The notes beneath the pieces were generated by a model that was not told the origin of the DNA, ran no database searches, and saw nothing but the letters and a program-made list of their open reading frames with translations. From positions 267,055-331,054 of the forward strand of contig NZ_FXXN01000023.1 of assembly GCF_900184795.1 (NCBI RefSeq): a stretch of 64,000 bases of DNA, read 5' to 3'. Source of the DNA: Magnetospirillum sp. 15-1 (GTDB lineage: Bacteria; Pseudomonadota; Alphaproteobacteria; Rhodospirillales; Magnetospirillaceae). Both the position numbers and the translations under genes were made by a program. This document shows, in pieces, positions 25,776 to 33,793 of this stretch (the stretch's first letter is position 1; every line of letters begins with the position of its first letter).

Positions 25776-26613
25776 AGCACACCTTCATTTCCCCGACGGG
25801 GCCGTCCATGGGGATTTCCCCCTGCCGGAAATTGGGGGGGGCCTGGAGATACGCCCACATGTTCTCGTCAAGATAGCGCATCATCTGGGCGAACGCCGCC
25901 TGCGCCGGAATGCAATAGGTCATGGTGCGTCCGGTTTTGACCTGGCGGGCGTGGCCTTCGGCCAGGAACCGGGCCTTGACGTCGTAGACGGCGTTGACGA
26001 TGGAATAGTCCAGGTAACGGACATGCATGACGAAGTCGCCGGGCACCCGCTGGCCCTGGGCGATGACCGGGGCCCGGTACAGTTTGATGTACTGATAGGG
26101 CATGCCGTACATGGCTTCCACGTGATGCAGGAAGGTCATGCCGCCTTCGACGTCACTGGCAATGCCCAAGGTCAGGATCTTGGCGTTGGCGCGGTGCAGC
26201 CGCCCCCAGGGGGAATCATAGCCGAAGCCGCTGAAATGGTTGCCGCCGCACAATTCCTCGGCGCGCGGCCCCAGGCCGGTGACCGAGACGATGGGATGCA
26301 TGGAGCGCACGGCGCCCGGGCGGGTGCGCAGATATTCGCTGAACATGTCGGTGCGCGACGGCGATTCCTCGCGCACGAAGGGGGTGCCGTAACGCCCGTA
26401 ATCCTCGAAAGAGGTGCAGCAGGTGATGGTGCCGGTGGGGCCGATCACCTCTTGCAGGGCTTCCAGGTAAAAACCGCATTGGCCGTCGCGGGTCAGCGGC
26501 GCCTCGACCGGGCCGATGCGGCGCAGGTCGCTTTGCACGTGGACGACGTCGCCGGGGGCGATGTTCAGCGCGCGCAGGGCTTCGACGATTTCGGATTTGG
26601 GCAACAGCCGCAT
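25759..26613 (-). CDS. AAC(3)-fold (Antibiotic_NAT family) N-acyltransferase
   Basis: 284 residues of the aminoglycoside 3-N-acetyltransferase fold: HVQSDLRRIGPV near residue 25, TITCCTSFEDYGRYGTPF where resistance enzymes have PTF, and RSMHPIVSVTGLG, the histidine-containing CoA-site segment. By family, it transfers an acyl group from CoA to an amino group. The immediate neighbours are an acyl carrier protein and a KAS III-like enzyme, so the natural donor may be a longer acyl-ACP and the acceptor an amino sugar of the glycan. Antibiotic resistance is a poor explanation in this setting. Its ATG is seven bases after the ACP stop. Confidence 0.82.
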   Translation of the reverse strand: MRLLPKSEIVEALRALNIAPGDVVHVQSDLRRIGPVEAPLTRDGQCGFYLEALQEVIGPTGTITCCTSFEDYGRYGTPFVREESPSRTDMFSEYLRTRPGAVRSMHPIVSVTGLGPRAEELCGGNHFSGFGYDSPWGRLHRANAKILTLGIASDVEGGMTFLHHVEAMYGMPYQYIKLYRAPVIAQGQRVPGDFVMHVRYLDYSIVNAVYDVKARFLAEGHARQVKTGRTMTYCIPAQAAFAQMMRYLDENMWAYLQAPPNFRQGEIPMDGPVGEMKVCYDNQP

Positions 26614-26620
26614 GATGGCA

Positions 26621-26860
26621 TCAACCCTTCAGGTGGCCGACCAGCTTGCGCACGCGGTAATATCCCTCGCCCACCAGGTCGATGTCCTCGGGGAAAGCCT
26701 TGCCGAAGGCCTGTTCCACTTCCAGCATGAACACCATGCCGTCCAGGGAATCCAGGATGCCTTCCTCGATCATGTCGGTGTCCAGGGTGATCTGCACCGG
26801 CTTTTTCACCACCTTTTCCAGGATGGCGGCCAACTGCGCCAGGATGTCGGTGTCGCTCAT
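26621..26860 (-). CDS. Acyl carrier protein
   Basis: 79 residues, the usual ACP length. The phosphopantetheine attachment serine is S38 in GILDSLDGM (family DSL), with acidic helix II after it (FMLEVEQAF, PEDIDL). By family, it carries an acyl thioester between enzymes. The ATG at 26860 was preferred because GGAG lies seven bases upstream; the ATG at 26866 overlaps the KAS III stop (ATGA) but lies too close to that ribosome site. A dedicated ACP between a ketosynthase and an acyltransferase indicates a small private acyl-synthesis line inside the glycan operon. Confidence 0.9.
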   Translation of the reverse strand: MSDTDILAQLAAILEKVVKKPVQITLDTDMIEEGILDSLDGMVFMLEVEQAFGKAFPEDIDLVGEGYYRVRKLVGHLKG

Positions 26861-26862
26861 GG

Positions 26863-27858
26863 TCATGCTCCAAATCGGATGATGTTGCTGGCCCAGGAAA
26901 GGCCGACGCCGAAGCCGCTGACCAGCACGGTGGCCGGCGCGCAACGGCCGTCGCGCAGCAATTCCTCAAGCACCAAGGGAATGGTGGACGAAACCGTGTT
27001 GCCGGTTTCGGCCAGGGTGATGGGCATGCGTTCGGGGGGCAGGCCCATGCGGTCGCGCAGGGTTTCCAGCAGGTAGCGGCTGGCCTGGTGGAATACGAAG
27101 AAATCGACCTCGTCGCGGCTCAGGCCGTTGCGGCCCAGGCAGGAATCGACGGTGCCGGCGACCCGGGTCATCATGAAGTTGAAGATGGCGCGGCCGTTCA
27201 TGTGCAGGAATCGGTCGGCTTCGGCCGGGTCGGCGGCCGGGGTGCCGTCCAGGTGGGCCAGCGGCTGGGCCGAGCCTCCGGCACGCACGATCAGGTTGCC
27301 GGCGCCGCCGCCATCGGTGCCGAAATCGCCCCGTCCGATCACGCCGCGTCCGTCGGCGCGCAGCCAGGTGGCGCTGGCGGCGTCGCCGAACAGGCCGGCC
27401 ACGTCGCGGTTCGCCCGGCTCATGCATTTGGAATAAGGATCGCAGGTGACGATCAACGCCTCGTCGATGCCTTCGGCCAACATGAAGCCCTTGGCCACCG
27501 ACAGGGCATAGACAAAGCCCGAACAGCCCAGCGACACGTCGAAACAGGCCGTGGTGGGGGCCAGTCCCAAGCGATGTTGCAGCAGGGCTGAATTGTGCGG
27601 CAACTGGTGGTCGGGATTCTGCGTCACCACGATCAGCAGGCCGACGCGGGCGGGGTCGAAATCGGGATTGGCGGCGGCCAGGTTGCGCACGGCCCGTTCC
27701 GACAGGTCGGTGCCGGTTTCGCTGGCGGCCAGGAAACGGCGGTGGTGGACGCCGATCTTGTCGGCCAGCATGGATTGCGGCAGCCCGCACCAGGATTCGA
27801 TGGTGGGGTTGTCGACGACCCAATCGGGCAGGGTGCTGGCGACGGCCTTGATGTTCAT
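26863..27858 (-). CDS. KAS III-like 3-oxoacyl-ACP synthase (FabH family)
   Basis: 331 residues, normal for FabH. The catalytic triad is intact: C112 in VSLGCSGFVYAL, H257 in FVFHQAS and N287 in ETGNTVSS. By family, it condenses an acyl-CoA with malonyl-ACP, or transfers acyl groups onto or from ACP. The C-terminus FGVGLSWAS matches the oxyanion-hole region. It sits directly before the ACP and the AAC(3)-fold acyltransferase in an otherwise sugar-biosynthetic operon. I infer that it primes a short acyl chain destined for an amino sugar rather than membrane fatty acids. No reductase or dehydratase of a full fatty-acid cycle is present, so a short 3-oxo or simple acyl group is most likely. Confidence 0.9.
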   Translation of the reverse strand: MNIKAVASTLPDWVVDNPTIESWCGLPQSMLADKIGVHHRRFLAASETGTDLSERAVRNLAAANPDFDPARVGLLIVVTQNPDHQLPHNSALLQHRLGLAPTTACFDVSLGCSGFVYALSVAKGFMLAEGIDEALIVTCDPYSKCMSRANRDVAGLFGDAASATWLRADGRGVIGRGDFGTDGGGAGNLIVRAGGSAQPLAHLDGTPAADPAEADRFLHMNGRAIFNFMMTRVAGTVDSCLGRNGLSRDEVDFFVFHQASRYLLETLRDRMGLPPERMPITLAETGNTVSSTIPLVLEELLRDGRCAPATVLVSGFGVGLSWASNIIRFGA

Positions 27859-27868
27859 CGGGTTCCCC

Positions 27869-28693
27869 TTACGGTGTGCCGGCGAAGAAGCCGCGCAGCG
27901 TGAACTTGCCGCTGGGTTCGCGCAAACGCTCTAGGTCCATGACCGCCAGCCCGGCCCGCTCGGCGGTCATGGCCAGCGAGGCGTGGGAAAAGACGTGGTG
28001 GTGTTCGATGAAATATTCCTCGCGCCCCGGCCCGTCAATGGCGGCGACGACGTCGGGCACCTCCACATAGACGAAGCCGCCCGCCGCCAGCAGCGCCCCG
28101 GCCTTGGCCAGCATGGGGACCGGGGCCTCCACATGCTCGATGACCTTGTTCAGGGTGATGACGTCGAACGGACCCAGGGTGGCGGCGTCGACGGCGAAGA
28201 AATCGGCGGTCACCGCCCGCACGCCCACCACCTCGGTCAGATGGCGCCCGGCCTGGGGATCGGGGTCGAGGGCGGTGACGTTCCAGCCCGCCTGCTTCAT
28301 GCCGTGGGGAAACACCCCGAGCCCGGCGCCGATATCCAGCAGCCGGGGCACGATTCCGGGGGCAAAATGACCGACGGCGAAGTCCACGACCCGGCGCACG
28401 CGCCCGGCATTGTCCGAGCGTTCCGGCGGCAGGGCGATGATGCGCTCGAAGGTGGCCCGCATCTTCGGGCCGTAGGTCTGCTCCACATAGGCGCCGCCGT
28501 AAAGGCCGGACAGGTCCAACTCGTGGTCGGAGAATTCGTGCCGGCAGATGCCGCAGCGCCAGTAGGTGCGGCGGTAGTCCTGGCCCTTGAGGTCGAAGGC
28601 GGTCTCGCCCGCCGGGGCGGCGTCGTAGGTGAAGCTGGTGGCGCCGGTCCGGCGCTCGCACGGGCAATGCAGGGTGGGGCGGGTCCTGGTCAT
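27869..28693 (-). CDS. SAM-dependent methyltransferase with N-terminal zinc ribbon
   Basis: 274 residues. The head has HCPCERRTG and RCGICRHEF, a four-cysteine zinc ribbon; the SAM domain has RLLDIGAGLGVFPHGM, ALDPDPQAGRHL, TLNKVIEHVEAP and VEVPDV. It is a paralogue of the methyltransferase at 14609-15472, sharing segment order and phrases such as SDNAGRV and EPSGK. The ATG at 28693 makes an ATGA overlap with the small upstream gene. In both places the gene lies within a few kilobases of a WbpG-type amidotransferase, so methylation of an amidino or amino sugar is an attractive but unproven role. Confidence 0.85.
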   Translation of the reverse strand: MTRTRPTLHCPCERRTGATSFTYDAAPAGETAFDLKGQDYRRTYWRCGICRHEFSDHELDLSGLYGGAYVEQTYGPKMRATFERIIALPPERSDNAGRVRRVVDFAVGHFAPGIVPRLLDIGAGLGVFPHGMKQAGWNVTALDPDPQAGRHLTEVVGVRAVTADFFAVDAATLGPFDVITLNKVIEHVEAPVPMLAKAGALLAAGGFVYVEVPDVVAAIDGPGREEYFIEHHHVFSHASLAMTAERAGLAVMDLERLREPSGKFTLRGFFAGTP

Positions 28694-29070
28694 GGAGCCA
28701 GCTTCGCCCGGACCGCGCCGCAGGCGGCGGTATTGTCCAGCCACGCCACCACCGCCAGATTCTCCTGCCGGCAATAGGCGTCGAACAGCTCCTCCTTGCC
28801 CGCTTCCACCAGCAGCAGGAAATAGCGGCCGGTGCCGCGGTTGACGATGAGCACGGCGCGCAGGCCGAACTGTTCGAGGCGGCCGTTGAGCGAGGGCGTG
28901 GCGTAAAAGCCCCAATCCTTGCGGGCCACGTCGTATTCGCCGCCGGATTCGGTGACCAGGGTCACCTGCTCGTCGGGCGCCAGGGCCAGGGTGCCGCAAT
29001 CCTTCATGTCGAATATGACGGAATTGCCGACCGGGAAGGTGCGGGGCGGGTCTTTCGGGCTGAACTTCAT
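28690..29070 (-). CDS. Small conserved-looking protein coupled to the sugar amidotransferase
   Basis: 126 residues, no signal peptide or membrane helix. It opens with a strand-rich section (VGNSVIFDMKDCGTLAL, VTLVTESGGEYDVARK) and a phrase WGFYATPSLNGRL, and ends with a region containing LLLVEAGKEELFDAY. I recall similar short proteins beside nonulosonate amidotransferases but cannot name a family. It overlaps both neighbours by four bases (ATGA on each side), which is strong evidence for a real, translated gene. A chaperone, ammonia-coupling or accessory subunit of the amidotransferase is a reasonable guess. Confidence 0.72.
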   Translation of the reverse strand: MKFSPKDPPRTFPVGNSVIFDMKDCGTLALAPDEQVTLVTESGGEYDVARKDWGFYATPSLNGRLEQFGLRAVLIVNRGTGRYFLLLVEAGKEELFDAYCRQENLAVVAWLDNTAACGAVRAKLAP

Positions 29071-30188
29071 GACCAGTGCCAATCCTTGATCAGGAAATCG
29101 GGAATGTGCCACAGGCCGTCGGGGCGGCGGCTCCACACCTTGGTGTTGCGGAAGGTCTCGGCGGCGCCGTAGAAGCGCTCCGAAGGGATGCCGGCGAAGG
29201 CGCAGAAGCTGGCGATATCGTCCCTGGGGGTCTGGTCGCCGGTGCGGCCGATGATCTCCACCGCCTGTTCGCGGGTCATGCGGCCGTTGCGGATTTCCAG
29301 GGACAGATTGTCGAACAGACGGGTAAAGCCGAACTTGTACCACTTCATCCAGTGATGGATGGAGATGAAGTCGTCGTCGATATCGGCGAAGTCGTAATAG
29401 CCCGTGCGCGCCCGGCCGGTATCGGCCTCGAAGCCGTGCAAGGCGGCGACGCGGCGGGTCTCCTCCGGGTCCCAGGGCAGGTAATAGCCCAGGAAGATGG
29501 CGCGCACGCCGCTGGCGCTCAGTTCGGCCTCGGTGGGGCCGAAATAGGCGGCAAGGTCCTTGGCCGACAGCTCGTCGTCCACCCAGTCGGCGGCGGTGGT
29601 GCCGTGGGTGACGCCATAGGTGCGCAGCCATTCGGCGTCCAGGCGGAACCCGGTATGGGCGTCGTTGGCGCTGCCGTACTCAAAGGCGGAATTCTCGCCC
29701 CACACCACCAGGGGAATGCGGAAGCGGGCGGCGATGGTCAGGGGAATATTGAACAGGGCCATGTGCATGGGCACGGCGGTGGAGCCGAAGCGCTCGAAGG
29801 CCTTGACCATGAAGCGGGCCTCGACCTTGGGGTCGATGCGGTAGTCGATGTGGTCGACGCCCAGCGAGATCAGGTTGTCCAGATTGCGCTGGCCGATGGC
29901 GGTGCGGGCCGGGGTCTTCCAGGTCACCGCCAGGGGGCGCAGGCCCAGCTCCAGGCAGCGGATGGTCTGCCAGGTGCTGTCCTTGCCGCCCGACACCGGG
30001 ATCAGGCAGTCATAGCCGCCGCTGGCCGCCTTGGCCCAGGCCGCCACGTCGCGCAGCTGGCCGGCGCGCTGGTCCCAGTCGATATGGCGCTTGGTGCCGT
30101 GGCTGTGGCAGGCGTTGCAGATGCCGTCTGGCCCGATCACCAGATTGGGGCGGCTGTCGGGCAGTACGCAGGAGCGGCACCACCTCAT
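29067..30188 (-). CDS. N-acetyl sugar amidotransferase (WbpG/PseA family), stand-alone
   Basis: 373 residues. Two cysteine pairs (CRSC at 4-7 and CNAC at 24-27) probably bind zinc; the ATP pyrophosphatase loop is PVSGGKDST at about 64-72. Later come WGENSAFEYG and WMKWYKFGF, found in this family. By family, it adenylates an N-acetyl group and replaces its oxygen with ammonia, giving an acetamidino sugar. Unlike the copy at 17264-19360 it has no HisF domain and no HisH neighbour. Instead its ATG overlaps the stop of an intact glutamine-hydrolysing AsnB, a possible alternative ammonia source. The nearby NeuB suggests an amidinated nonulosonate. Confidence 0.9.
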   Translation of the reverse strand: MRWCRSCVLPDSRPNLVIGPDGICNACHSHGTKRHIDWDQRAGQLRDVAAWAKAASGGYDCLIPVSGGKDSTWQTIRCLELGLRPLAVTWKTPARTAIGQRNLDNLISLGVDHIDYRIDPKVEARFMVKAFERFGSTAVPMHMALFNIPLTIAARFRIPLVVWGENSAFEYGSANDAHTGFRLDAEWLRTYGVTHGTTAADWVDDELSAKDLAAYFGPTEAELSASGVRAIFLGYYLPWDPEETRRVAALHGFEADTGRARTGYYDFADIDDDFISIHHWMKWYKFGFTRLFDNLSLEIRNGRMTREQAVEIIGRTGDQTPRDDIASFCAFAGIPSERFYGAAETFRNTKVWSRRPDGLWHIPDFLIKDWHWS

Positions 30189-32023
30189 GTCTGGAACTCC
30201 TCAAGGAACAGCTTGGCGTTGATGAAGTTGAACAGGAACTTGGACTGGCTGTTGGCCAGGCTGGCCTTGTCCAGCATCTCGGCGATGCGGTCCTTGCGCA
30301 AGACCTCGAACACCGGGCTGTCGGCCAGCAATTCGGCGCGGATGGCGGGGTCGGCCACGTCCAGGTAATCCAGGATGGGGGCGTTGAAGCCCACCTTGCG
30401 CGGATTGTCCAAGATGGCGTCGGGAGCAAGGCCGCGCACGCAGTCGCGCAGCACCGCCTTGGCCCGTCCGCCCCGGATCAGGTGGCGGGTGGGGATGGAC
30501 TGGCACCAGTCGAACAGGGCGGTATCGAGGAACGGCGAGCGGTTCTCGATGGAGAAGTACATGGCGTTGAGGTCGTCCTCGTGCAGGATCACCGGCACGC
30601 TTTCCGCCCGCAGCTCGTTGGCCATGCGGTTGCGCAGCAGAGGCTCGGCCACGCACATCTCGGCGAAGGGCTCGGCGAAGGGCGTGGTCAGGAACCGGGC
30701 GAAGGCGGCGGCGTCCAGATAGATATGGTCGCGGCATTGCGGCCGGTCGATCAGATAGGACGGGTCCTGCAGGAAGGGATTGCGCACGATGGGCGCAACG
30801 ACCTCGCGCCATTCGGCCAGGGCCTGGGCGTGGCGCACCGGGTCTTCCAGGGCCATGGCCGCCAGATAGGCGTTGTGGTGGTCGAAATAGCCGCTGAACA
30901 TCTCGTCGGCGGCGGTGCCGCTGACCGAGACCTTGTAGCCGGCCTTGGCCACCTCGGCCATCAGCCGCCACTGGGCGTAATAGGTGATGGTGTAGACCGG
31001 GGCGTCGTGATAGCGCACCAGCTCGCGCAGATTGGGCAGGAAGTCGCGGGTATCCACCGCCACCGGCGTGTGGCGCAGGCCCAGCTCGCGCACCGCCGTT
31101 TCCACCATGTCCCGTTCCTCGTAGCGGGAATCGGTGTTCATGATGGTGAAGCCGTGGACGTCGTAGCCCAGCTCGCGCTTGGCGATGCCGATCAGGGCGT
31201 TGGAATCGATGCCGCCCGACAGGCAGAAGGCGATGGGCACGTCGGCGCGCAGGCGCAGCTCCACCGAGCGGATCAGCCGCTGGCGGGCGCCGGCCACCGC
31301 TTCCTCGTAGCTCATCTCCTGGGCGGTCGGGCCGAAGGCCGGCGACCAGAACGGATAGGAATCCCAGCGCCCCCGGGGGCTGATCACGCCCACATGGCCG
31401 GCGGGCAGCTCCTCCAGCCCTTCGAAGAAGGTGTCGCCGGTCTTGTAGAGGGCCTTGTAGCCGTTCACCAGATAACGGCGGAGATGGCGCAGGTTGATGG
31501 GCGGCTGGCGTCCGGCCAGGGCGAAGATGAACTTGGCCTCCGAGCCGAAATAGACGCCGCCATCGGCCTCGCGCAGCAGGTACAGCGGCTTTTCGCCGAA
31601 GCGATCGCGGGCCAGCAGCAGGCTGCCGTCGCCGGCGGCCCAGGCCAGGGCGAACATGCCCTCGCAGGCGCCCAGGGCCTCGGCGCCCCGGCCGTCCAGC
31701 AGGCGGGCCAGCACTTCGGTGTCGCTGGTGCTGGCCAGGGGCGGCCCCTGGCGCTCCAGCTCGGCCCGCAGCTCCAGGTAATTGTAGATCTCGCCGTTAT
31801 AGGACAGCACGCCGCCGCCCTGGACGAAGGGCTGGTTGGCGCGCGGGTCCAGGTCCAGGATGGCCAGACGCGAATGCAGCAGATGCACGTGGCGGCCCTG
31901 GGCCGACTGGCCATGGGTCGCCGCCCGGGCGTCGGGGCCGCGCCGGCCCATCAGCTCCAGGCAGGCCCTGATCCGCTCGTCGGGCAGCGGCCGGGGGCCG
32001 CTATATCCTGCGATTCCACACAT
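30185..32023 (-). CDS. asnB: Glutamine-dependent asparagine synthetase-type amidotransferase
   Basis: 612 residues. The glutaminase nucleophile Cys2 is present (MCGIAGYSG), with YNGEIYNY at 75-82 as oxyanion region and RDRFGEKPLY; the synthetase domain has the PP-loop SGGIDSN at 269-275. The enzyme should be able to hydrolyse glutamine and use the ammonia on an adenylated carboxylate. Paralogues in O-antigen loci amidate uronic acids rather than aspartate. It overlaps the WbpG-type gene by four bases and lies ten bases after the second NeuB gene, so a nonulosonate or uronate carboxyl is a candidate substrate; supplying ammonia to the amidotransferase is another. It differs clearly from the two other AsnB homologues in the window. 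Confidence 0.9.
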   Translation of the reverse strand: MCGIAGYSGPRPLPDERIRACLELMGRRGPDARAATHGQSAQGRHVHLLHSRLAILDLDPRANQPFVQGGGVLSYNGEIYNYLELRAELERQGPPLASTSDTEVLARLLDGRGAEALGACEGMFALAWAAGDGSLLLARDRFGEKPLYLLREADGGVYFGSEAKFIFALAGRQPPINLRHLRRYLVNGYKALYKTGDTFFEGLEELPAGHVGVISPRGRWDSYPFWSPAFGPTAQEMSYEEAVAGARQRLIRSVELRLRADVPIAFCLSGGIDSNALIGIAKRELGYDVHGFTIMNTDSRYEERDMVETAVRELGLRHTPVAVDTRDFLPNLRELVRYHDAPVYTITYYAQWRLMAEVAKAGYKVSVSGTAADEMFSGYFDHHNAYLAAMALEDPVRHAQALAEWREVVAPIVRNPFLQDPSYLIDRPQCRDHIYLDAAAFARFLTTPFAEPFAEMCVAEPLLRNRMANELRAESVPVILHEDDLNAMYFSIENRSPFLDTALFDWCQSIPTRHLIRGGRAKAVLRDCVRGLAPDAILDNPRKVGFNAPILDYLDVADPAIRAELLADSPVFEVLRKDRIAEMLDKASLANSQSKFLFNFINAKLFLEEFQT

Positions 32024-32033
32024 GAGTGCGCCT

Positions 32034-33047
32034 TTACTGTTCGAACATGTCCAGGGCGAGGCGGTCGCCCGCCGCCACCGGGCGCGTCAGGCGCCGCCCC
32101 AAAATCCGCCATTCCGCGCCGGGAGCCATGCCGCCGGCCGGACGCAGCCAGGCCAGATCGCCCAGGCCGAGCACCGTGCCCGCCGGCAGGTCGGCGGCGG
32201 CGCAGAGGGAGCGGCGGGCGGCCTGGGCGGTGGCTTCCTCGCCCGGCATCACCCGCTTGACCCCGTCGCCCAGCAGGGCATTGGCCTCGGCCACCCGCTC
32301 GACCAGGGCCTTCAGCTCGTGGGGCTCCGCCGACAATTGATGGTCGCGGAACTCGGACTGGGTCTTGGACAGGGTGAAATGCTTCTCGATCACCCGGGCG
32401 CCCAGGGCCACGGACAGCACCGCCGCCTCGATCCCCAGGGTGTGGTCGGAATAGCCCACCACGTGACCCAGCCCGGCCAGGGTGCGGATGGCGCGCAGAT
32501 TGGCCTGGTCGGCCGGGGTGGGATAGGACGACACGCAATGGAGCAGGACCAGGCCGGGATCGGCGATGCCGGCCTTGGCCCAGGCCCGGCACAGGGTGCC
32601 GGCGGAAAAGGCGGCGCCGTCCAGATCGGTCATGCCGGTGGACAGGATCACCGGCAGGCCGGTGGCGGCGATGCGGTCCAGCAGGACGACGTGGTCGTTG
32701 TCGCCCGACGCCACCTTCATGGCCGGGACCAAAGGCGCCAGCAGATCGACCGCGTCCAGGCTGAAGGGGCTGGACATGAACATGATGGCGTTGTCGCGCG
32801 CCACCTGGGCCAGCCGGACGTGATTTTCCGCCGACAGCTGATAGCGGCCCAGCTGGGCCAGCCGCGCCGGCTGGTCGGGGGCGACCAGATGGGCGGGGAT
32901 GATGCTCTGGAACTTGACCGCATGGGCGCCGGCCTGGGCGGCCTGGGCGATCATCTCCTCGGCCAGGGCCATGTCGCCCTCGTGGTTGTTGCCGATCTCG
33001 GCAACGATCAGCACGTCCCGATCCAGATCAATGGGTCCGATTTTCAC
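32034..33047 (-). CDS. N-acetylneuraminate/pseudaminate synthase family (NeuB), copy 2
   Basis: 337 residues. EIGNNHEGD at 17-25, KFQSI, SSPFSLDAVDLL, VVGYSDHTLG and EKHFTLSKTQSEF are NeuB/SpsE signatures, and the last 65 or so residues form an SAF domain (DLPAGTVLGLGDLAWLRP). By family, it condenses phosphoenolpyruvate with a hexose derivative. The GTG at 33047 overlaps the upstream stop as GTGA and has GGAG eight or nine bases upstream. Copy 1 at 1782-2774 has a different motif set (EIGSVHDGS), so they are not recent duplicates. No second NeuC or PseG is visible, so its substrate may come from outside the window or be shared. Confidence 0.9.
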   Translation of the reverse strand: MKIGPIDLDRDVLIVAEIGNNHEGDMALAEEMIAQAAQAGAHAVKFQSIIPAHLVAPDQPARLAQLGRYQLSAENHVRLAQVARDNAIMFMSSPFSLDAVDLLAPLVPAMKVASGDNDHVVLLDRIAATGLPVILSTGMTDLDGAAFSAGTLCRAWAKAGIADPGLVLLHCVSSYPTPADQANLRAIRTLAGLGHVVGYSDHTLGIEAAVLSVALGARVIEKHFTLSKTQSEFRDHQLSAEPHELKALVERVAEANALLGDGVKRVMPGEEATAQAARRSLCAAADLPAGTVLGLGDLAWLRPAGGMAPGAEWRILGRRLTRPVAAGDRLALDMFEQ

Positions 33048-33793
33048 GATGCGGTCTCCGCAGGACAGGAATAGCCGGGCGCCGAGCCATGATGGTGCAG
33101 GACCTGGGCGGCGCCGTGGAATTTGAGGCCCAGACCCTCGTACAGGCGGGCTGAGGGAATGTTGGCGGCCTGGGTGCCGACCAGCAGGCCGGTGGGGCGG
33201 CGGGCATCGCCGGTGCCGTTGGCCTGGGCGAAGCCGATCATGGCGCGGGCCAGACCCCGGCGCGTCGCTCGGGGATGGGTGGCGATCAGGTCGATGACCA
33301 GCCGTCCCTGCTGGTCCCACAGCAATTGCAGGAAGCCGGCCACGGCGCCGTCCACCTCGGCCACCACCATGCCGTCGCCGCGTTTGCCGCCGAAGTAATT
33401 GCCGGCCCATTCCGCCTTGACGCGGTGGGCCAGGGCGTCGGGCAGGACCGGGTCCAGGTGGAAGCGGGTATAGAGGAAGGACTGACCGGCGACGGCGCGC
33501 ACCGCCGCTTCATCCCCGGGGCGGGCGAAGCGGACGCGCGGGTCGGCGGCGGGGGCGTCCAGGCGGCCGGCGTCGAAGGTCAGGGCGGTGTCGACCACGC
33601 GAAAGCCCAGGTCCTGCAGGGCGAAGGCCCGGGCCATGTCCGTGCAGGCCACCTTGGCGGTGATGAAGACGGCGCCGGTCAGGCAGGCTGGATCGCAGAT
33701 GGGCGCCGCCAGACGGAAGGCCGGCCGCCCCAACAATCCCCCCAGCCACGGATCGGCGACCAGCGGGCCGCCGCCTGCGCCGGCTTGACTCAC
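33044..33793 (-). CDS. GNAT-family N-acetyltransferase
   Basis: 249 residues. The C-terminal half is a GNAT domain: RFARPGDEAAVRAV starts it, and DLIATHPRATRRGLARAMI is the acetyl-CoA binding motif (normally Q/R-x-x-G-x-G/A), followed by NIPSARLYEGLGLKFHG. The N-terminal 80 or so residues form a second, weaker GNAT-like half, suggesting a tandem arrangement as in WecD-like enzymes. Start choice: the GTG at 33793 overlaps the upstream stop as GTGA. Between an SDR and a NeuB, it most likely acetylates an amino group on the nonulosonate precursor (LegH/PseH-like role). That is inference from position. Confidence 0.82.
   Translation of the reverse strand: MSQAGAGGGPLVADPWLGGLLGRPAFRLAAPICDPACLTGAVFITAKVACTDMARAFALQDLGFRVVDTALTFDAGRLDAPAADPRVRFARPGDEAAVRAVAGQSFLYTRFHLDPVLPDALAHRVKAEWAGNYFGGKRGDGMVVAEVDGAVAGFLQLLWDQQGRLVIDLIATHPRATRRGLARAMIGFAQANGTGDARRPTGLLVGTQAANIPSARLYEGLGLKFHGAAQVLHHHGSAPGYSCPAETAS

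Noticed and set aside
25759-26613. Aminoglycoside-resistance acetyltransferase
   Set aside because: The fold is AAC(3)-like, but the gene is embedded and overlapped in a glycan operon beside an ACP and KAS III. A sugar N-acyltransferase is more likely.
26621-27858. Part of the housekeeping fatty-acid synthesis cluster
   Set aside because: No fabD, fabG, fabF or plsX neighbours; the genes are joined to sugar-modifying genes.
32039-32048. TGTTCGAACA as a third copy of the operator
   Set aside because: It has no spacer between the arms, lies inside the end of the NeuB coding sequence, and no promoter elements accompany it.
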